DNA of 64,000 bases, from assembly GCF_000725625.1 (NCBI RefSeq), contig NZ_JOHS01000014.1:1-64000 (forward strand). Reading direction: 5' to 3'. Each line of letters opens with the position of its first letter. The first letter of the stretch is position 1. Both the position numbers and the translations under genes were made by a program. The notes below the pieces were generated by a model. That model did not search any database. It was not told the DNA's origin and saw only the letters and a program-made list of their open reading frames with translations. Source of the DNA: Streptomyces sp. NRRL F-6676 (lineage in GTDB: Bacteria; Actinomycetota; Actinomycetes; Streptomycetales; Streptomycetaceae). Positions 53,206 to 61,312 of this stretch are shown here, piece by piece.

Positions 53206-53718
53206 GTTGCTCCTTCGGACGGAAAAAAACGGTGGGGAGCCGGTGCGATTCGGCAGTTGATCGCCCCGGGTCGGACGCAGTGACTACCGCTTCAGGGCCC
53301 TGAAGGTTGCGGCGGAACACGGTAAAGAGTTGGCAATGCATCGCATTATCGGGCGGGCGGAAATGCGGGCAAAAGAGTCATCGGGAAAGGGGTGCGGATT
53401 CCCCGTATCCCTTTCCCCGCAAGGGATTTCAGCGGTGCGCGGCGGGCGCGCCCAGGGCCCTCCGGCAACCCGTCGTCACCCGCCGGCGTGACCCCGCCGT
53501 GTCGCTCCCAGGGCTGAAGACCCGTACGACTGCCCGAGACGGGCGCACGGCCCGGTGGCGGCCGGCTCCCGGGCGTCCGGGCCGCCGTCGGTCCCCGGGT
53601 GGCCGAACTGCCGTCGGTTCCCGGGCGGCCGGACTGCCGTCGGTCTCCGGGTGGTCGAACTGCCGTCGGTCTCCGGGTGGTCGGGCTCCCAGTCGGTCCC
53701 CGGCCGACCGCTCCGTTC
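53206..53718. other. Intergenic region, 513 bp, with palindromes and a minisatellite
   Basis: Upstream of the secreted protein gene: a perfect palindrome TTCAGGGCCCTGAA (53291-53304) and AATGC-ATC-GCATT (53335-53347), candidates for operators. 53585-53704 is a tandem repeat (separate entry). Around 53330-53420 the DNA is less GC-rich, fitting a promoter. No gene is supported. Confidence 0.6.
53585..53704. repeat. 26-bp tandem repeat, about 4.5 copies
   Basis: Units at 53585, 53611, 53637 and 53663 plus a partial at 53689 share CCGTCGGT...CCGGG...GG. The period of 26 is not a multiple of three, so it is non-coding. It abuts the stop of the gene at 53719. Confidence 0.85.
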
Positions 53719-54807
53719 TCAGTCCCCGGTGGCGATCCGGACGACCCCCGCCACCGAACCGCCCGCTGCCCCACCCCCGTTCTTCGCGTCCTCCCCGACC
53801 CCGGCGCCCTGCCGGGGTCTTCCGACCGTCCGCCACTCGTCGGCGGAACCGCCGCGCGACCACTCCCGGCCCGCGTAGGACACCTTGGCGATGTGCAGGG
53901 ACGAGGAGTTGGCCACCGCCCAGTGCGCCAGCTCCCAGCCCTCCCGCCGCGTACCGCCGGACGGTGCCCCGCGCGGCACCGGCACGGTCACGGAGGCGGG
54001 CGCGTGCCGGGCACCCCGGCCGGCGGCGGCCGGGGTAGCCGTGACGGAGGCCCGCACCTGTGCCGCCGCCGGCCGGAGCACGTCCCGCCCGAAGTCCCGT
54101 ACGAGCGCCGCGCGGACCGCGTCCGGGCCGCCGTACGGGGTCGGCGCCGGGCGCCCCTCGCAGGTGAGCGCGGCCGCCGAGTGGCCGGTCAGCGCGGTGG
54201 CGAGCACTCTGGCGTCCGGTTCGTGCCTGGCGTACGCGCGGGGGAAGCCGCTGCGCTGCACCCGCTGGGCGGCCACCGTCAGCGGCAGCTCCGCGTACCC
54301 CGGCACCTCGACCAGGTGGTCGTAGAACGCGCCCGCCGCGTACGCCGGGTCCATGATCTGTCTCTTCGTCCCCCACCCCTGTGAGGGGCGTTGCTGGAAC
54401 AGGCCGAGCGAATCCCGGTCCCCGTGCCCGAGGTTGTGCAGCCCCGACTCCTGCAACGCGGTCGCCAGCGCGATGGTGACCGCCCGCTCCGGCAGGCCCC
54501 GGGCGGTGCCCACGGCGGAGATCGTCGCCGCGTTCTCCGTCTGCTCCGGCGTGAACTCGTACGACTTCCCGCTGCCGTGCCCCGCCACCACCCGGCAGCG
54601 GGGCGCGCCCCCGCCCCCGGCCAGGTACTGCACGGTCAGATAGCCCGCGAGAGCGGTCAGCACGGCGAGCGCCGCCCCCCAGCGCAGGAGCCGGCCACGC
54701 CGGAGGAAGCCGGGGGAGGGACGGTGGCCGGGAGCGGCCGGGCGGGCCGGGGAACGGGCTGAGGAGAGGGCCGGGGAGGGGGATGGGGAGAGGGACGGTT
54801 CTGACAC
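53719..54807 (-). CDS. Membrane-anchored lytic-transglycosylase-like protein
   Basis: 362 residues from the GTG at 54807. A Ser/Pro head, then one membrane helix (RWGAALAVLTALAGYLTV, about 45-62). The outer domain contains IALATALQESGLHN with a Glu in the position of lysozyme-like enzymes, and DSLGLFQQRPSQGWGT, typical of a widespread actinobacterial family resembling soluble lytic transglycosylases. The tail (about 280-362) is low-complexity. Cleavage of peptidoglycan glycan strands is inferred; annotators often leave this family hypothetical. Divergent from dapE. Confidence 0.75.
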   Translation of the reverse strand: MSEPSLSPSPSPALSSARSPARPAAPGHRPSPGFLRRGRLLRWGAALAVLTALAGYLTVQYLAGGGGAPRCRVVAGHGSGKSYEFTPEQTENAATISAVGTARGLPERAVTIALATALQESGLHNLGHGDRDSLGLFQQRPSQGWGTKRQIMDPAYAAGAFYDHLVEVPGYAELPLTVAAQRVQRSGFPRAYARHEPDARVLATALTGHSAAALTCEGRPAPTPYGGPDAVRAALVRDFGRDVLRPAAAQVRASVTATPAAAGRGARHAPASVTVPVPRGAPSGGTRREGWELAHWAVANSSSLHIAKVSYAGREWSRGGSADEWRTVGRPRQGAGVGEDAKNGGGAAGGSVAGVVRIATGD

Positions 54808-54913
54808 GGCGTACAAGGTACGCGACAGTACGCAGTCACGAGGGAGCCTGTGGACAACTTCCGGAACGGTCCGTTCCGCCGGTCGCGGCAACGGCCCGCG
54901 CCGTCGCCCGCGT

Positions 54914-54919
54914 TAGGGT
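54914..54919 (+). promoter_or_regulatory. -10 element of a likely leaderless dapE promoter
   Basis: TAGGGT is followed by CGGGCC and the dapE ATG. There is no ribosome site. Same layout as at mshB (39174). Confidence 0.6.
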
Positions 54920-54925
54920 CGGGCC

Positions 54926-56005
54926 ATGCACGACACCCCGCTCGACCTCACGCTGGACGCCGCGCGGCTCACCGCGCGACTCGTCGACTTCCGCTCCGAG
55001 AGCGGCACCGAGAAGCCGCTCGCCGACGCGGTCGAGGCCGCGCTGCGCGCCCTGCCGCACCTCACCGTCGACCGTCACGGCAACAACGTCGTGGCCCGGA
55101 CGGAACTGGGCCGCTCCGAGCGTGTCGTCCTCGCGGGCCACATCGACACCGTCCCCATCGCCGACAACGTCCCCTCGCGGCTGGACGAAGACGGCGTGCT
55201 GTGGGGCTGCGGCACCTGCGACATGAAGTCGGGCGTGGCGGTCCAGCTGCGCATCGCCGCGACCGTCCCGGACCCCAATCGCGATCTGACCTTCGTCTTC
55301 TACGACAACGAGGAGGTCGCCGCCCACCTCAACGGCCTCCGGCACGTGGCCGAGGCGCGCCCCGACTGGCTGCGCGGCGACTTCGCCGTACTGCTGGAGC
55401 CCTCCGACGGCCAGGTCGAGGGCGGCTGCCAGGGCACCCTGCGGGTGCTGCTCAAGACCTCCGGCGAGCGCGCCCACTCCGCGCGCGGCTGGATGGGCTC
55501 CAACGCCATCCACGCCGCCGCCCCGATCCTGGCCCGGCTCGCCGCCTACGAGCCGCGCTACCCGGTGATCGACGGCCTGGAGTACCGCGAGGGCCTCAAC
55601 GCCGTCGGGATCTCCGGCGGCGTCGCCGGCAACGTCATCCCGGACGCGTGCGTGGTCACCGTCAACTTCCGCTACGCGCCCGACCGCAGCGAGGAGGAGG
55701 CGCTCGCGCACGTGCGGGAGGTCTTCGCGGACTGCGGGGTCGAGGAGTTCACCGTCGACGACCACAGCCCCGGCGCACTGCCCGGCCTCTCGCACCCCGC
55801 CGCGGCCGCCTTCATCGAGGCCGTCGGCGGCACCCCGCAGCCCAAGTACGGCTGGACGGACGTCTCCCGCTTCAGCGCGCTCGGCATCCCCGCGGTCAAC
55901 TACGGCCCCGGCAACCCGCACTTGGCCCACAGGCGCGACGAACGCGTCGACACGGCGAAGATCCTCGCCGCCGAGGAGCGCCTGCGCGCGTGGCTGACGG
56001 CATGA
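54926..56005 (+). CDS. dapE: Succinyl-diaminopimelate desuccinylase
   Basis: 359 residues. An M20-family zinc hydrolase releasing LL-diaminopimelate for lysine and cell-wall synthesis. Metal ligands: H in LAGHIDTVP, D in CGTCDMKSG, the EE pair in FYDNEEV (catalytic and bridging), and H in NYGPGNPHLAH. Dimerisation domain in the middle (GERAHSARGWMGSNAIH). Acts after dapC (49868). The leaderless start is noted separately. Confidence 0.95.
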   Translation: MHDTPLDLTLDAARLTARLVDFRSESGTEKPLADAVEAALRALPHLTVDRHGNNVVARTELGRSERVVLAGHIDTVPIADNVPSRLDEDGVLWGCGTCDMKSGVAVQLRIAATVPDPNRDLTFVFYDNEEVAAHLNGLRHVAEARPDWLRGDFAVLLEPSDGQVEGGCQGTLRVLLKTSGERAHSARGWMGSNAIHAAAPILARLAAYEPRYPVIDGLEYREGLNAVGISGGVAGNVIPDACVVTVNFRYAPDRSEEEALAHVREVFADCGVEEFTVDDHSPGALPGLSHPAAAAFIEAVGGTPQPKYGWTDVSRFSALGIPAVNYGPGNPHLAHRRDERVDTAKILAAEERLRAWLTA

Positions 56006-56087
56006 CCGGACATGCGTGGGTCCCCCGCCGGTAACCCGTGTGGATCTAGGCTGAAGTGGTACGACCGGTCGAGCGGAGGGAGCGCGT

Positions 56088-56846
56088 ATGCCTACCGGCA
56101 ACCCCGAGGGCAAGAAGGTGCCACCGGACGAGACGCGTGAGGGACCGGTGCTCCGCAGGCGGGGCCAGGTGCAGGAGAGCACCACGGACCAGCGGCTGCT
56201 GGACGAGCGCGCGCCGACCGACTGGGTCCACACCGACCCCTGGCGGGTCCTGCGGATCCAGTCGGAGTTCATCGAGGGCTTCGGCACCCTGGCCGAACTG
56301 CCGCCCGCGATCAGCGTGTTCGGCTCGGCCCGGACCCCGGTGGACTCACCGGAGTACGAGGCGGGCGTACGGCTCGGACGGGGCCTGGTGGAGGCCGGCT
56401 TCGCGGTGATCACCGGGGGCGGGCCCGGGGCGATGGAGGCGGCCAACAAGGGCGCCTGCGAGGCGAAGGGCGTCTCGGTCGGCCTCGGCATCGAGCTGCC
56501 CTTCGAACAGGGTCTGAACCCGTACGTCGACGTCGGCCTCAACTTCCGCTACTTCTTCGTGCGGAAGATGATGTTCGTCAAGTACGCCCAGGGCTTCGTG
56601 GTCCTCCCCGGCGGCCTCGGCACCCTCGACGAACTCTTCGAGGCGCTCACCCTCGTCCAGACCCGGAAGGTCACCCGCTTCCCGATCGTCCTCTTCGGCA
56701 GCGCGTACTGGGGCGGCCTCGTCGACTGGCTCCAGAACACCCTCATCGCCCAGGGCAAGGCCTCCCAGACAGACCTGACCCTCTTCCACGTCACGGACGA
56801 CGTGGAGGAGGCGGTGGCACTGGTGTCGAAGGAGGCGGGAAGGTAG
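56088..56846 (+). CDS. LOG-family (TIGR00730) nucleotide phosphoribohydrolase-like protein
   Basis: 252 residues. The ATG at 56088 follows GGAGGGAG. GGGPGAMEAANKGA and PGGLGTLDELFE are the two signature motifs of LOG/cytokinin riboside monophosphate phosphoribohydrolases. An N-terminal extension of about 70 residues (charged, then WVHTDPWRVLRIQSEF) is typical of actinobacterial members. It cleaves nucleoside 5'-monophosphates to base plus ribose phosphate in characterised members; the physiological role here is unknown. Confidence 0.9.
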   Translation: MPTGNPEGKKVPPDETREGPVLRRRGQVQESTTDQRLLDERAPTDWVHTDPWRVLRIQSEFIEGFGTLAELPPAISVFGSARTPVDSPEYEAGVRLGRGLVEAGFAVITGGGPGAMEAANKGACEAKGVSVGLGIELPFEQGLNPYVDVGLNFRYFFVRKMMFVKYAQGFVVLPGGLGTLDELFEALTLVQTRKVTRFPIVLFGSAYWGGLVDWLQNTLIAQGKASQTDLTLFHVTDDVEEAVALVSKEAGR

Positions 56847-56849
56847 CAG

Positions 56850-56960
56850 CGCCCTGAAGAGGGGCGCGGGGAACTGCGCAATCCTTTACGGGGGTCCGGG
56901 GGGGCGCAGCCCCCCGGGGACGGGAAGGGCAGGGGCGGCGGGGGCGAAAAAATCCGCCCC
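56850..56960. repeat. Module A remnant plus module B in reverse
   Basis: GAGGGGCGCGGGGAACTGCG (module A arm), then GGGGGCGCAGCCCCC hairpin, then GACGGGAAGGGCAGGGGCGG and CGGGGGCGAAAA, the reverse complement of module B. It separates the convergent LOG and folP2-like genes. Confidence 0.8.
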
Positions 56961-56985
56961 CGGGAACCGGCCCCCGGCGGAGCCG

Positions 56986-57846
56986 TCAGGCAAGCCCCCG
57001 CCGCGCAACCGCCGGTTCCGCCCACCCGGCGATCGCGGACACCATGTCCAGCACCTGCCGCGTCTCCGCCACCTCATGCACCCGGTACACCCGCGCCCCC
57101 AGCCACGCCGACACCGCCGTCGTCGCCAACGTCCCCACCACCCGCTCCTTCACCGGCCGGTCCAACGTCTCCCCCACGAAGTCCTTGTTGGACAACGACA
57201 CCAGCACCGGCCACCCCGTCTCCACCATCTCCCCCAGCCGCCGCGTCGCCTCCAGACTGTGCCGCGTGTTCTTCCCGAAGTCGTGCCCCGGGTCGATCAG
57301 CACCGACTCCCTCGGCACGCCCAGCGACACCGCCCGCTCGGCCAGCCCGAGCGTCACCCGCAGGATGTCCGCCATGACGTCGTCGTACGTCACCCGGTGC
57401 GGCCGCGTGCGGGGCTCGGCACCCCCCGCGTGCGTGCACACCAGCCCCACCCCGTACCGCGCCGCGACCTCCGCCAGCCCCGGATCGACGCCGCCCCACG
57501 CGTCGTTGAGCAGATCCGCCCCCGCTTCGCAGACCGCCTCGCCGACCTCGGCCCGCCAGGTGTCGACGCTGATGACCACGTCCGGGAAGCGCCGCCGCAC
57601 CTCCGCGACGAAACCGACCGTCCGCCGGGCCTCCTCCTCCGCCGTGACCTCCTCGCCGGGACCGGCCTTGACCCCGCCGATGTCGACGATGGCGGCGCCC
57701 TCCGACACCGCCTGCTCCACGCGCGCGAGGGCCGGCTCGTCGCGGAACGTCGCTCCCTGGTCGTAGAAGGAGTCCGGGGTCCGGTTGACGATCGCCATGA
57801 TCACCGGCTCGTGCTCGCCGAATTCACGCCCGCCCAGCCTGAGCAT
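56986..57846 (-). CDS. Dihydropteroate synthase-like protein (FolP2 type)
   Basis: 286 residues. TIM-barrel DHPS family: VNRTPDSFYDQG (NxTPDSF), DIGGVKAGPG, LLNDAWGG, and the C-terminal RVHEV. Canonical DHPS has DxGGESTRPG at the second motif; here EST is replaced and only GPG remains, and the Asn-Asp-x-x-G segment is also modified. This resembles mycobacterial FolP2, which lacks DHPS activity. A sulfonamide target role is therefore doubtful. Divergent from the DivIVA-domain gene. Confidence 0.85.
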   Translation of the reverse strand: MLRLGGREFGEHEPVIMAIVNRTPDSFYDQGATFRDEPALARVEQAVSEGAAIVDIGGVKAGPGEEVTAEEEARRTVGFVAEVRRRFPDVVISVDTWRAEVGEAVCEAGADLLNDAWGGVDPGLAEVAARYGVGLVCTHAGGAEPRTRPHRVTYDDVMADILRVTLGLAERAVSLGVPRESVLIDPGHDFGKNTRHSLEATRRLGEMVETGWPVLVSLSNKDFVGETLDRPVKERVVGTLATTAVSAWLGARVYRVHEVAETRQVLDMVSAIAGWAEPAVARRGLA

Positions 57847-57929
57847 CCCCTGTGACCTCTTCCCGTACGTCCGCTTTGTTGACCGCCTGCGACCCTAACT
57901 GTCGGACCCGCATGGCACGATCGGACGCG

Positions 57930-57998
57930 AGCAGTTCCCAGACCCTCGGGACAGCAGTTCTCGGACCTTCGAGACAGCAGTTCCCAGACCTCACGAAC
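57930..57998. repeat. Three 23-bp direct repeats upstream of the DivIVA-domain gene
   Basis: Copies start at 57930, 57953 and 57976 with the core AGCAGTTCyCrGACC. They occupy most of the gap between divergent genes. Period 23 (about two helical turns) suits cooperative protein binding; it could equally be a replication-slippage product. Confidence 0.85.
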
Positions 57999-58018
57999 CG
58001 AGAGCGTGGACCCCGGCG

Positions 58019-58369
58019 ATGTTGATGTTTCTGTTCCTGGTCGTCGCGCTCGCCGTCGTGGTCGCCGCGGTGACACTGGCCGTGGTGGGCGGCGGCGAGA
58101 GCGCGGCCCTGCCCGAGGCGGCGCCGGAGCGGCTGATGGACCCGCTGCCCCCGGACCGGCCGGTGAACAGGGCGGACGTGGAGGGCCTGCGCTTCCCGCT
58201 CGCCGCCCGCGGCTACCGCATGGCCGACGTCGACGACGCGCTCGGCCGCCTCGGCGCCGAGCTCGCCGAGCGGGACGCCCGCATCGCCGACCTGGAGTCC
58301 GCGCTGGCCGGTGCGCGTACGGCCGGTCCGGTGCCGCTGGACAAGCCCGACGAGGAGGGCCGGCGGTGA
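58019..58369 (+). CDS. Small membrane protein with DivIVA-like domain
   Basis: 116 residues from the ATG at 58019; the ATG at 58025 is an alternative. One N-terminal membrane helix (FLFLVVALAVVVAAVTLAVV, about 4-23) then a linker, then a DivIVA N-terminal-like segment LRFPLAARGYRMADVDDALGRL and a coiled coil (about 78-105). DivIVA proteins mark curved membranes and polar growth sites; this short form may be a membrane-tethered adaptor. The start of the glycosylase gene overlaps its stop (GTGA). Confidence 0.85.
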   Translation: MLMFLFLVVALAVVVAAVTLAVVGGGESAALPEAAPERLMDPLPPDRPVNRADVEGLRFPLAARGYRMADVDDALGRLGAELAERDARIADLESALAGARTAGPVPLDKPDEEGRR

Positions 58370-58947
58370 CCGCCGGCGAGGCCCTGGCGGGCGCGGACGG
58401 CCGCTTGCGCTGCCCGTGGGCGCTGTCCACCGAGGACTACGTGAAGTACCACGACGAGGAATGGGGCCGGCCCGTCCACGGCGACGACGCGCTGTACGAG
58501 CGGCTCAGCCTGGAGGCGTTCCAGTCGGGGCTGTCCTGGATCACGATCCTGCGCCGCCGCGAGGGGTTCCGGGCGGCGTTCGCCGACTTCAAGATCGCGG
58601 CGGTGGCGGAGTTCACGGAGGCGGACGCGGAGCGGCTGCTGGGGGATGCGGGGATCATCCGGAACCGGCTGAAGATCGATGCGACGCTCGCGAACGCGCG
58701 GGTGCTGGCGGAATGGGCGCCGGGGGAGCTGGACGGGCTGATCTGGTCGTACGCGCCGCGGGGGGAGGGACGGGCGGTGCCGGAGACGCTCGCCGACGTG
58801 CCGGCGGTGACACCGGAGTCGACGGCGCTGTCGAAGGCGTTGAAGAAGCGGGGGCTGCGGTTCGTGGGCCCCACGACGGCGTACGCGCTGATGCAGGCGT
58901 GCGGCCTGGTCAACGACCACCTGGCCCGGTGCGCGTCCCGCGGGTGA
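58366..58947 (+). CDS. tag: DNA-3-methyladenine glycosylase I
   Basis: 193 residues from the GTG at 58366 overlapping the preceding stop. Removes 3-methyladenine from alkylated DNA. Family motifs: CPWALSTEDYVKYHDEEWGRP (split here: zinc Cys in RCPWA, YHDEEWG), LEAFQSGLSWITILRRREGFR, IIRNRLKI, and FVGPTTAYALMQACGLVNDH with the zinc-binding H and C near the end. The genetic coupling to a DivIVA-domain protein is unexplained. Confidence 0.93.
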   Translation: MTAGEALAGADGRLRCPWALSTEDYVKYHDEEWGRPVHGDDALYERLSLEAFQSGLSWITILRRREGFRAAFADFKIAAVAEFTEADAERLLGDAGIIRNRLKIDATLANARVLAEWAPGELDGLIWSYAPRGEGRAVPETLADVPAVTPESTALSKALKKRGLRFVGPTTAYALMQACGLVNDHLARCASRG

Positions 58948-58954
58948 CCCCGCG

Positions 58955-59035
58955 TCCCCCCAGGGGCGCGGGGCCGAGCCGCATGAAGGGGCGGGAAGGG
59001 CAAGCGCGGCGGGGGCGAGAAGAAACCCGGGGGAG
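58955..59035. repeat. Module A arm and decayed module B
   Basis: CCCAGGGGCGCGGGGC, then GGGGCGGGAAGGGCAAGCGC and GGCGGGGGCGAGAAGAAACC. Lies between the convergent tag and enoyl-CoA hydratase genes. Confidence 0.65.
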
Positions 59036-59046
59036 CCCCCCTCTCC

Positions 59047-59850
59047 TCACCGCCCCATGAACTTCGGCTCGCGCTTCGCCGTGAACGCCCGGACCGCCGC
59101 CGCATGGTCCTCCGACGAGCCCGCCCGGGTCTGGAGTTCGTCCTCCTTCTCCAGTGCCTCCGACAGCGAGTGCGACAACCCGAACGCCACCGACTCCTTC
59201 AGCGCCGCGTACGCCAGCGTCGGCCCCTCGGCCAGCCCCCGCGCCACCGCCGCCGCCTCCGCCCGCAGCTCCGCCCCCGGCACCACCCGGTTCGCGATCC
59301 CCAGCTCGTACGCCTCCTGCGCCCGCACCTTCCGCGGGAACATCAGCAGGTCCATCGCCCGCCCGGGCCCCACCACCCGCGGCAGCGTCCAGGAGATCCC
59401 GGAGTCCGCGGTCAGCGCGACCGCCGCGAACGACGTGTTGAACGACGCCGTGTCCGCCACGATCCGGTAGTCCGCCGCCAGCGCGAACCCGAAGCCCGCC
59501 CCCGCCGCGACCCCGTTCACCGCGGCGACCACCGGCTTCGGCGCCCCCGCGAGCGCCCGCACGATCGGGTTGTAGTGCTCCCGCACGGTGGACATCGTCC
59601 GGTCGTCCCCGCTCTCCCGGTCCGCGGCGAGGAGGTCCTCGTGCTCCTTGAGGTCCTGGCCCACGCAGAACGCCCGCTCCCCGGCCGCGGTGAGCAGAAT
59701 CGCCCGGACGGCCGAGTCCGCGGCCGCCGAGCGCGCCGCGTCCCGCAGTGCCTCCTTGGCGACGACGTTCAGCGCGTTCATCGCCTCCGGGCGGTTCAGC
59801 ACGATCGTCGCGAGCCCGTCGTTCACCTCGTACAGCACGGTGTCGGCCAT
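59047..59850 (-). CDS. Enoyl-CoA hydratase/isomerase (PaaG-like)
   Basis: 267 residues from the ATG at 59850, preceded by AGGGGA. Crotonase fold: AFCVGQDLKEH and NGVAAGAGFGFALAADYRI form the oxyanion hole for the CoA thioester. TADSGISWTLPRVVG with an Asp rather than Glu in the active site resembles PaaG, the isomerase of phenylacetate breakdown. No other paa genes are nearby, so the pathway is open. Confidence 0.87.
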   Translation of the reverse strand: MADTVLYEVNDGLATIVLNRPEAMNALNVVAKEALRDAARSAAADSAVRAILLTAAGERAFCVGQDLKEHEDLLAADRESGDDRTMSTVREHYNPIVRALAGAPKPVVAAVNGVAAGAGFGFALAADYRIVADTASFNTSFAAVALTADSGISWTLPRVVGPGRAMDLLMFPRKVRAQEAYELGIANRVVPGAELRAEAAAVARGLAEGPTLAYAALKESVAFGLSHSLSEALEKEDELQTRAGSSEDHAAAVRAFTAKREPKFMGR

Positions 59851-60256
59851 GGCGTCCCCTCGATGCAGGTCGTAGTGCGGTCCGGTGCGGCAGCACGACG
59901 TACCCGCCGGTATGTCCGGCCCGTACGTCCGCTCCGAAGGACAGCATGGCGGAGTTCTCCCGCGTCCGACCGGCGGGCGCATGTGACCTGCGTCAAAGAA
60001 CCGGGCGGCGGGTCCGGCACCGAAACGGGCCGCCGGGCGGCGAAGTATCGCAGCAGCATCGCCGAATTGAGTGGTTTTGCTCGCGCGCGTTGCCCAAGCG
60101 ATGCCGACTGATGTTGGTCATCGGGTCCTGAGATGCGGGATAATGGCCAGGAAGCAATGTGTTCGATGCCGGTGTCGTGTGTCCTTCGAGGGACCGCGTG
60201 CCCTTTCGCGGGGGCCGTCGGCTGACGATGACCTGGTTTCAGGAAGGGGTACGAGC
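59851..60256. other. Divergent intergenic region, 406 bp
   Basis: Holds the promoters of the enoyl-CoA hydratase (minus) and DUF3117 (plus). GATAAT at 60139-60144 with TTGGTC at 60114-60119 (19-bp spacing) is a possible promoter for the plus gene. AGGAAGGGG precedes the ATG at 60257. No gene is supported. Confidence 0.5.
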
Positions 60257-60424
60257 ATGGCGGCCATGAAGCCGCGGACGGGTGATGGCCCGCTCGAGGT
60301 GACCAAGGAGGGGCGGGGCATCGTCATGCGCGTTCCGCTCGAAGGCGGCGGCCGGCTCGTCGTCGAGCTGACCCCGGACGAGGCCGACGCGCTCGGCGAC
60401 GCCCTCAAGAAGGTCGTCGGCTGA
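60257..60424 (+). CDS. DUF3117 small protein
   Basis: 55 residues, below usual size cut-offs but highly characteristic: MAAMKPRTGDGPLEVTKEGR, then IVMRVPLEGGGRLVVELTPD and EADALGDALKKVV. Conserved as a single small gene across actinobacteria; function unknown. Ribosome site AGGAAGGGG at 60241. A terminator hairpin follows. Confidence 0.93.
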   Translation: MAAMKPRTGDGPLEVTKEGRGIVMRVPLEGGGRLVVELTPDEADALGDALKKVVG

Positions 60425-61087
60425 CGCGCGAGCGGCCCTTATCCCCTTCAGCGGCCCAGGCATCGACACGACGACGCCTGGGTCGCTCCCTTTCCCCGTC
60501 CCGCTCCCGGTTCCTTTCCGGGCCGGCTGCGGGCAGGCCGTCGCCCACCGGCAGCAGCGACGGCACCAGGTCCTGGCTCTCCCGCACCGCCCGCAGCAGC
60601 TCCCGCAGCCGGACCACCTCGGCCGGCTGCGGACCGGAGTCGATGGTGCGGCCGTCGGCGAAGACGCCCTCGAAGACGACGAGCCCGCCGGGCCGCAGCA
60701 GGCGCAACGATTCAGCGAGAGCCGGGGCAGCACGTCCAGGGCGCGGCCGGGGATGAACCGGGCCCGGTTGCTGGCGAAGCCGGCCGCGCGGAAGGCCTGC
60801 CGGGCGAACTGCTGGCGCTCCGGCTCCGGGTCCACCGTGGTCAGCACGCCGTCCGGGCGCATGCCGTGCAGCAGATGGATGCCCGACACGCCGGTGCCGG
60901 TGCCGATCTCCGCCACGGCCTTGGCGTCCACGGTGGCCGCGAGCAACCGCAGGGCCGCACCCGCGCCGGGCGACACCGAGCGCAGCCCTGCCTCCCGGGC
61001 CCGCTCCCGGGCCCAGTGCAGCGCGTCGTCCTCGGCGACAAAGGCGTCGGCGAACGCCCAGCTCGTCTGCCGGTTGGCGGTAATGAC
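60405..61087 (-). pseudogene. Class I O-methyltransferase, disrupted
   Basis: Reads as a SAM-dependent O-methyltransferase: ITANRQTSWAFADAFVAEDD, then AEIGTGTGVSGIHLL (SAM motif I) and FIPGRALDVLPRL. At about 60711-60725 the frame breaks; AESLRLLRPGGLVVFEGVFA resumes in another frame and runs to a stop at 60405. Compared with the family I expect about 20 residues with the VFVDGD metal/SAM motif at the junction, so this looks like an internal deletion, not a single-base error. The expected start codon position reads GTC ATT instead of a recognised start, although AGGAG is present. The 3' end is also altered, running into the DUF3117 terminator and gene. Confidence 0.75.
60455..60482. terminator. 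Terminator hairpin after DUF3117 gene
   Basis: CCCAGGC (60455-60461) pairs with GCCTGGG (60476-60482), with GTCG/CGAC pairing in the loop, followed by TCGCTCCCTTT. It lies inside the broken methyltransferase reading frame on the other strand. Confidence 0.6.
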
Positions 61088-61312
61088 CCTCTCCTGTCCC
61101 CGTTGTTGCCTCGGCGTGACTGTATCCGTTGGCGTCGGGAACCCGCAGATGGGACCGGGCGTTAAAAGGGGCGAGGAAGACGACGGGGGAGTGAGCGGGG
61201 GCAGGAGATGACGAAGTGCGCCGAGCAAGTGCTGACGCAGCCGTATGAGCCGGATCAGCGCGTATCAAATTCTCGTAAAACCGCTTATCCGGAGCTAACG
61301 GGCGGGGTGGCT

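Noticed and set aside
53585-53704. CRISPR array
   Set aside because: Units are contiguous with no unique spacers and there are no cas genes.
57930-57998. CRISPR array or origin iterons
   Set aside because: Only three contiguous copies, with no spacers and no replication initiator gene nearby.
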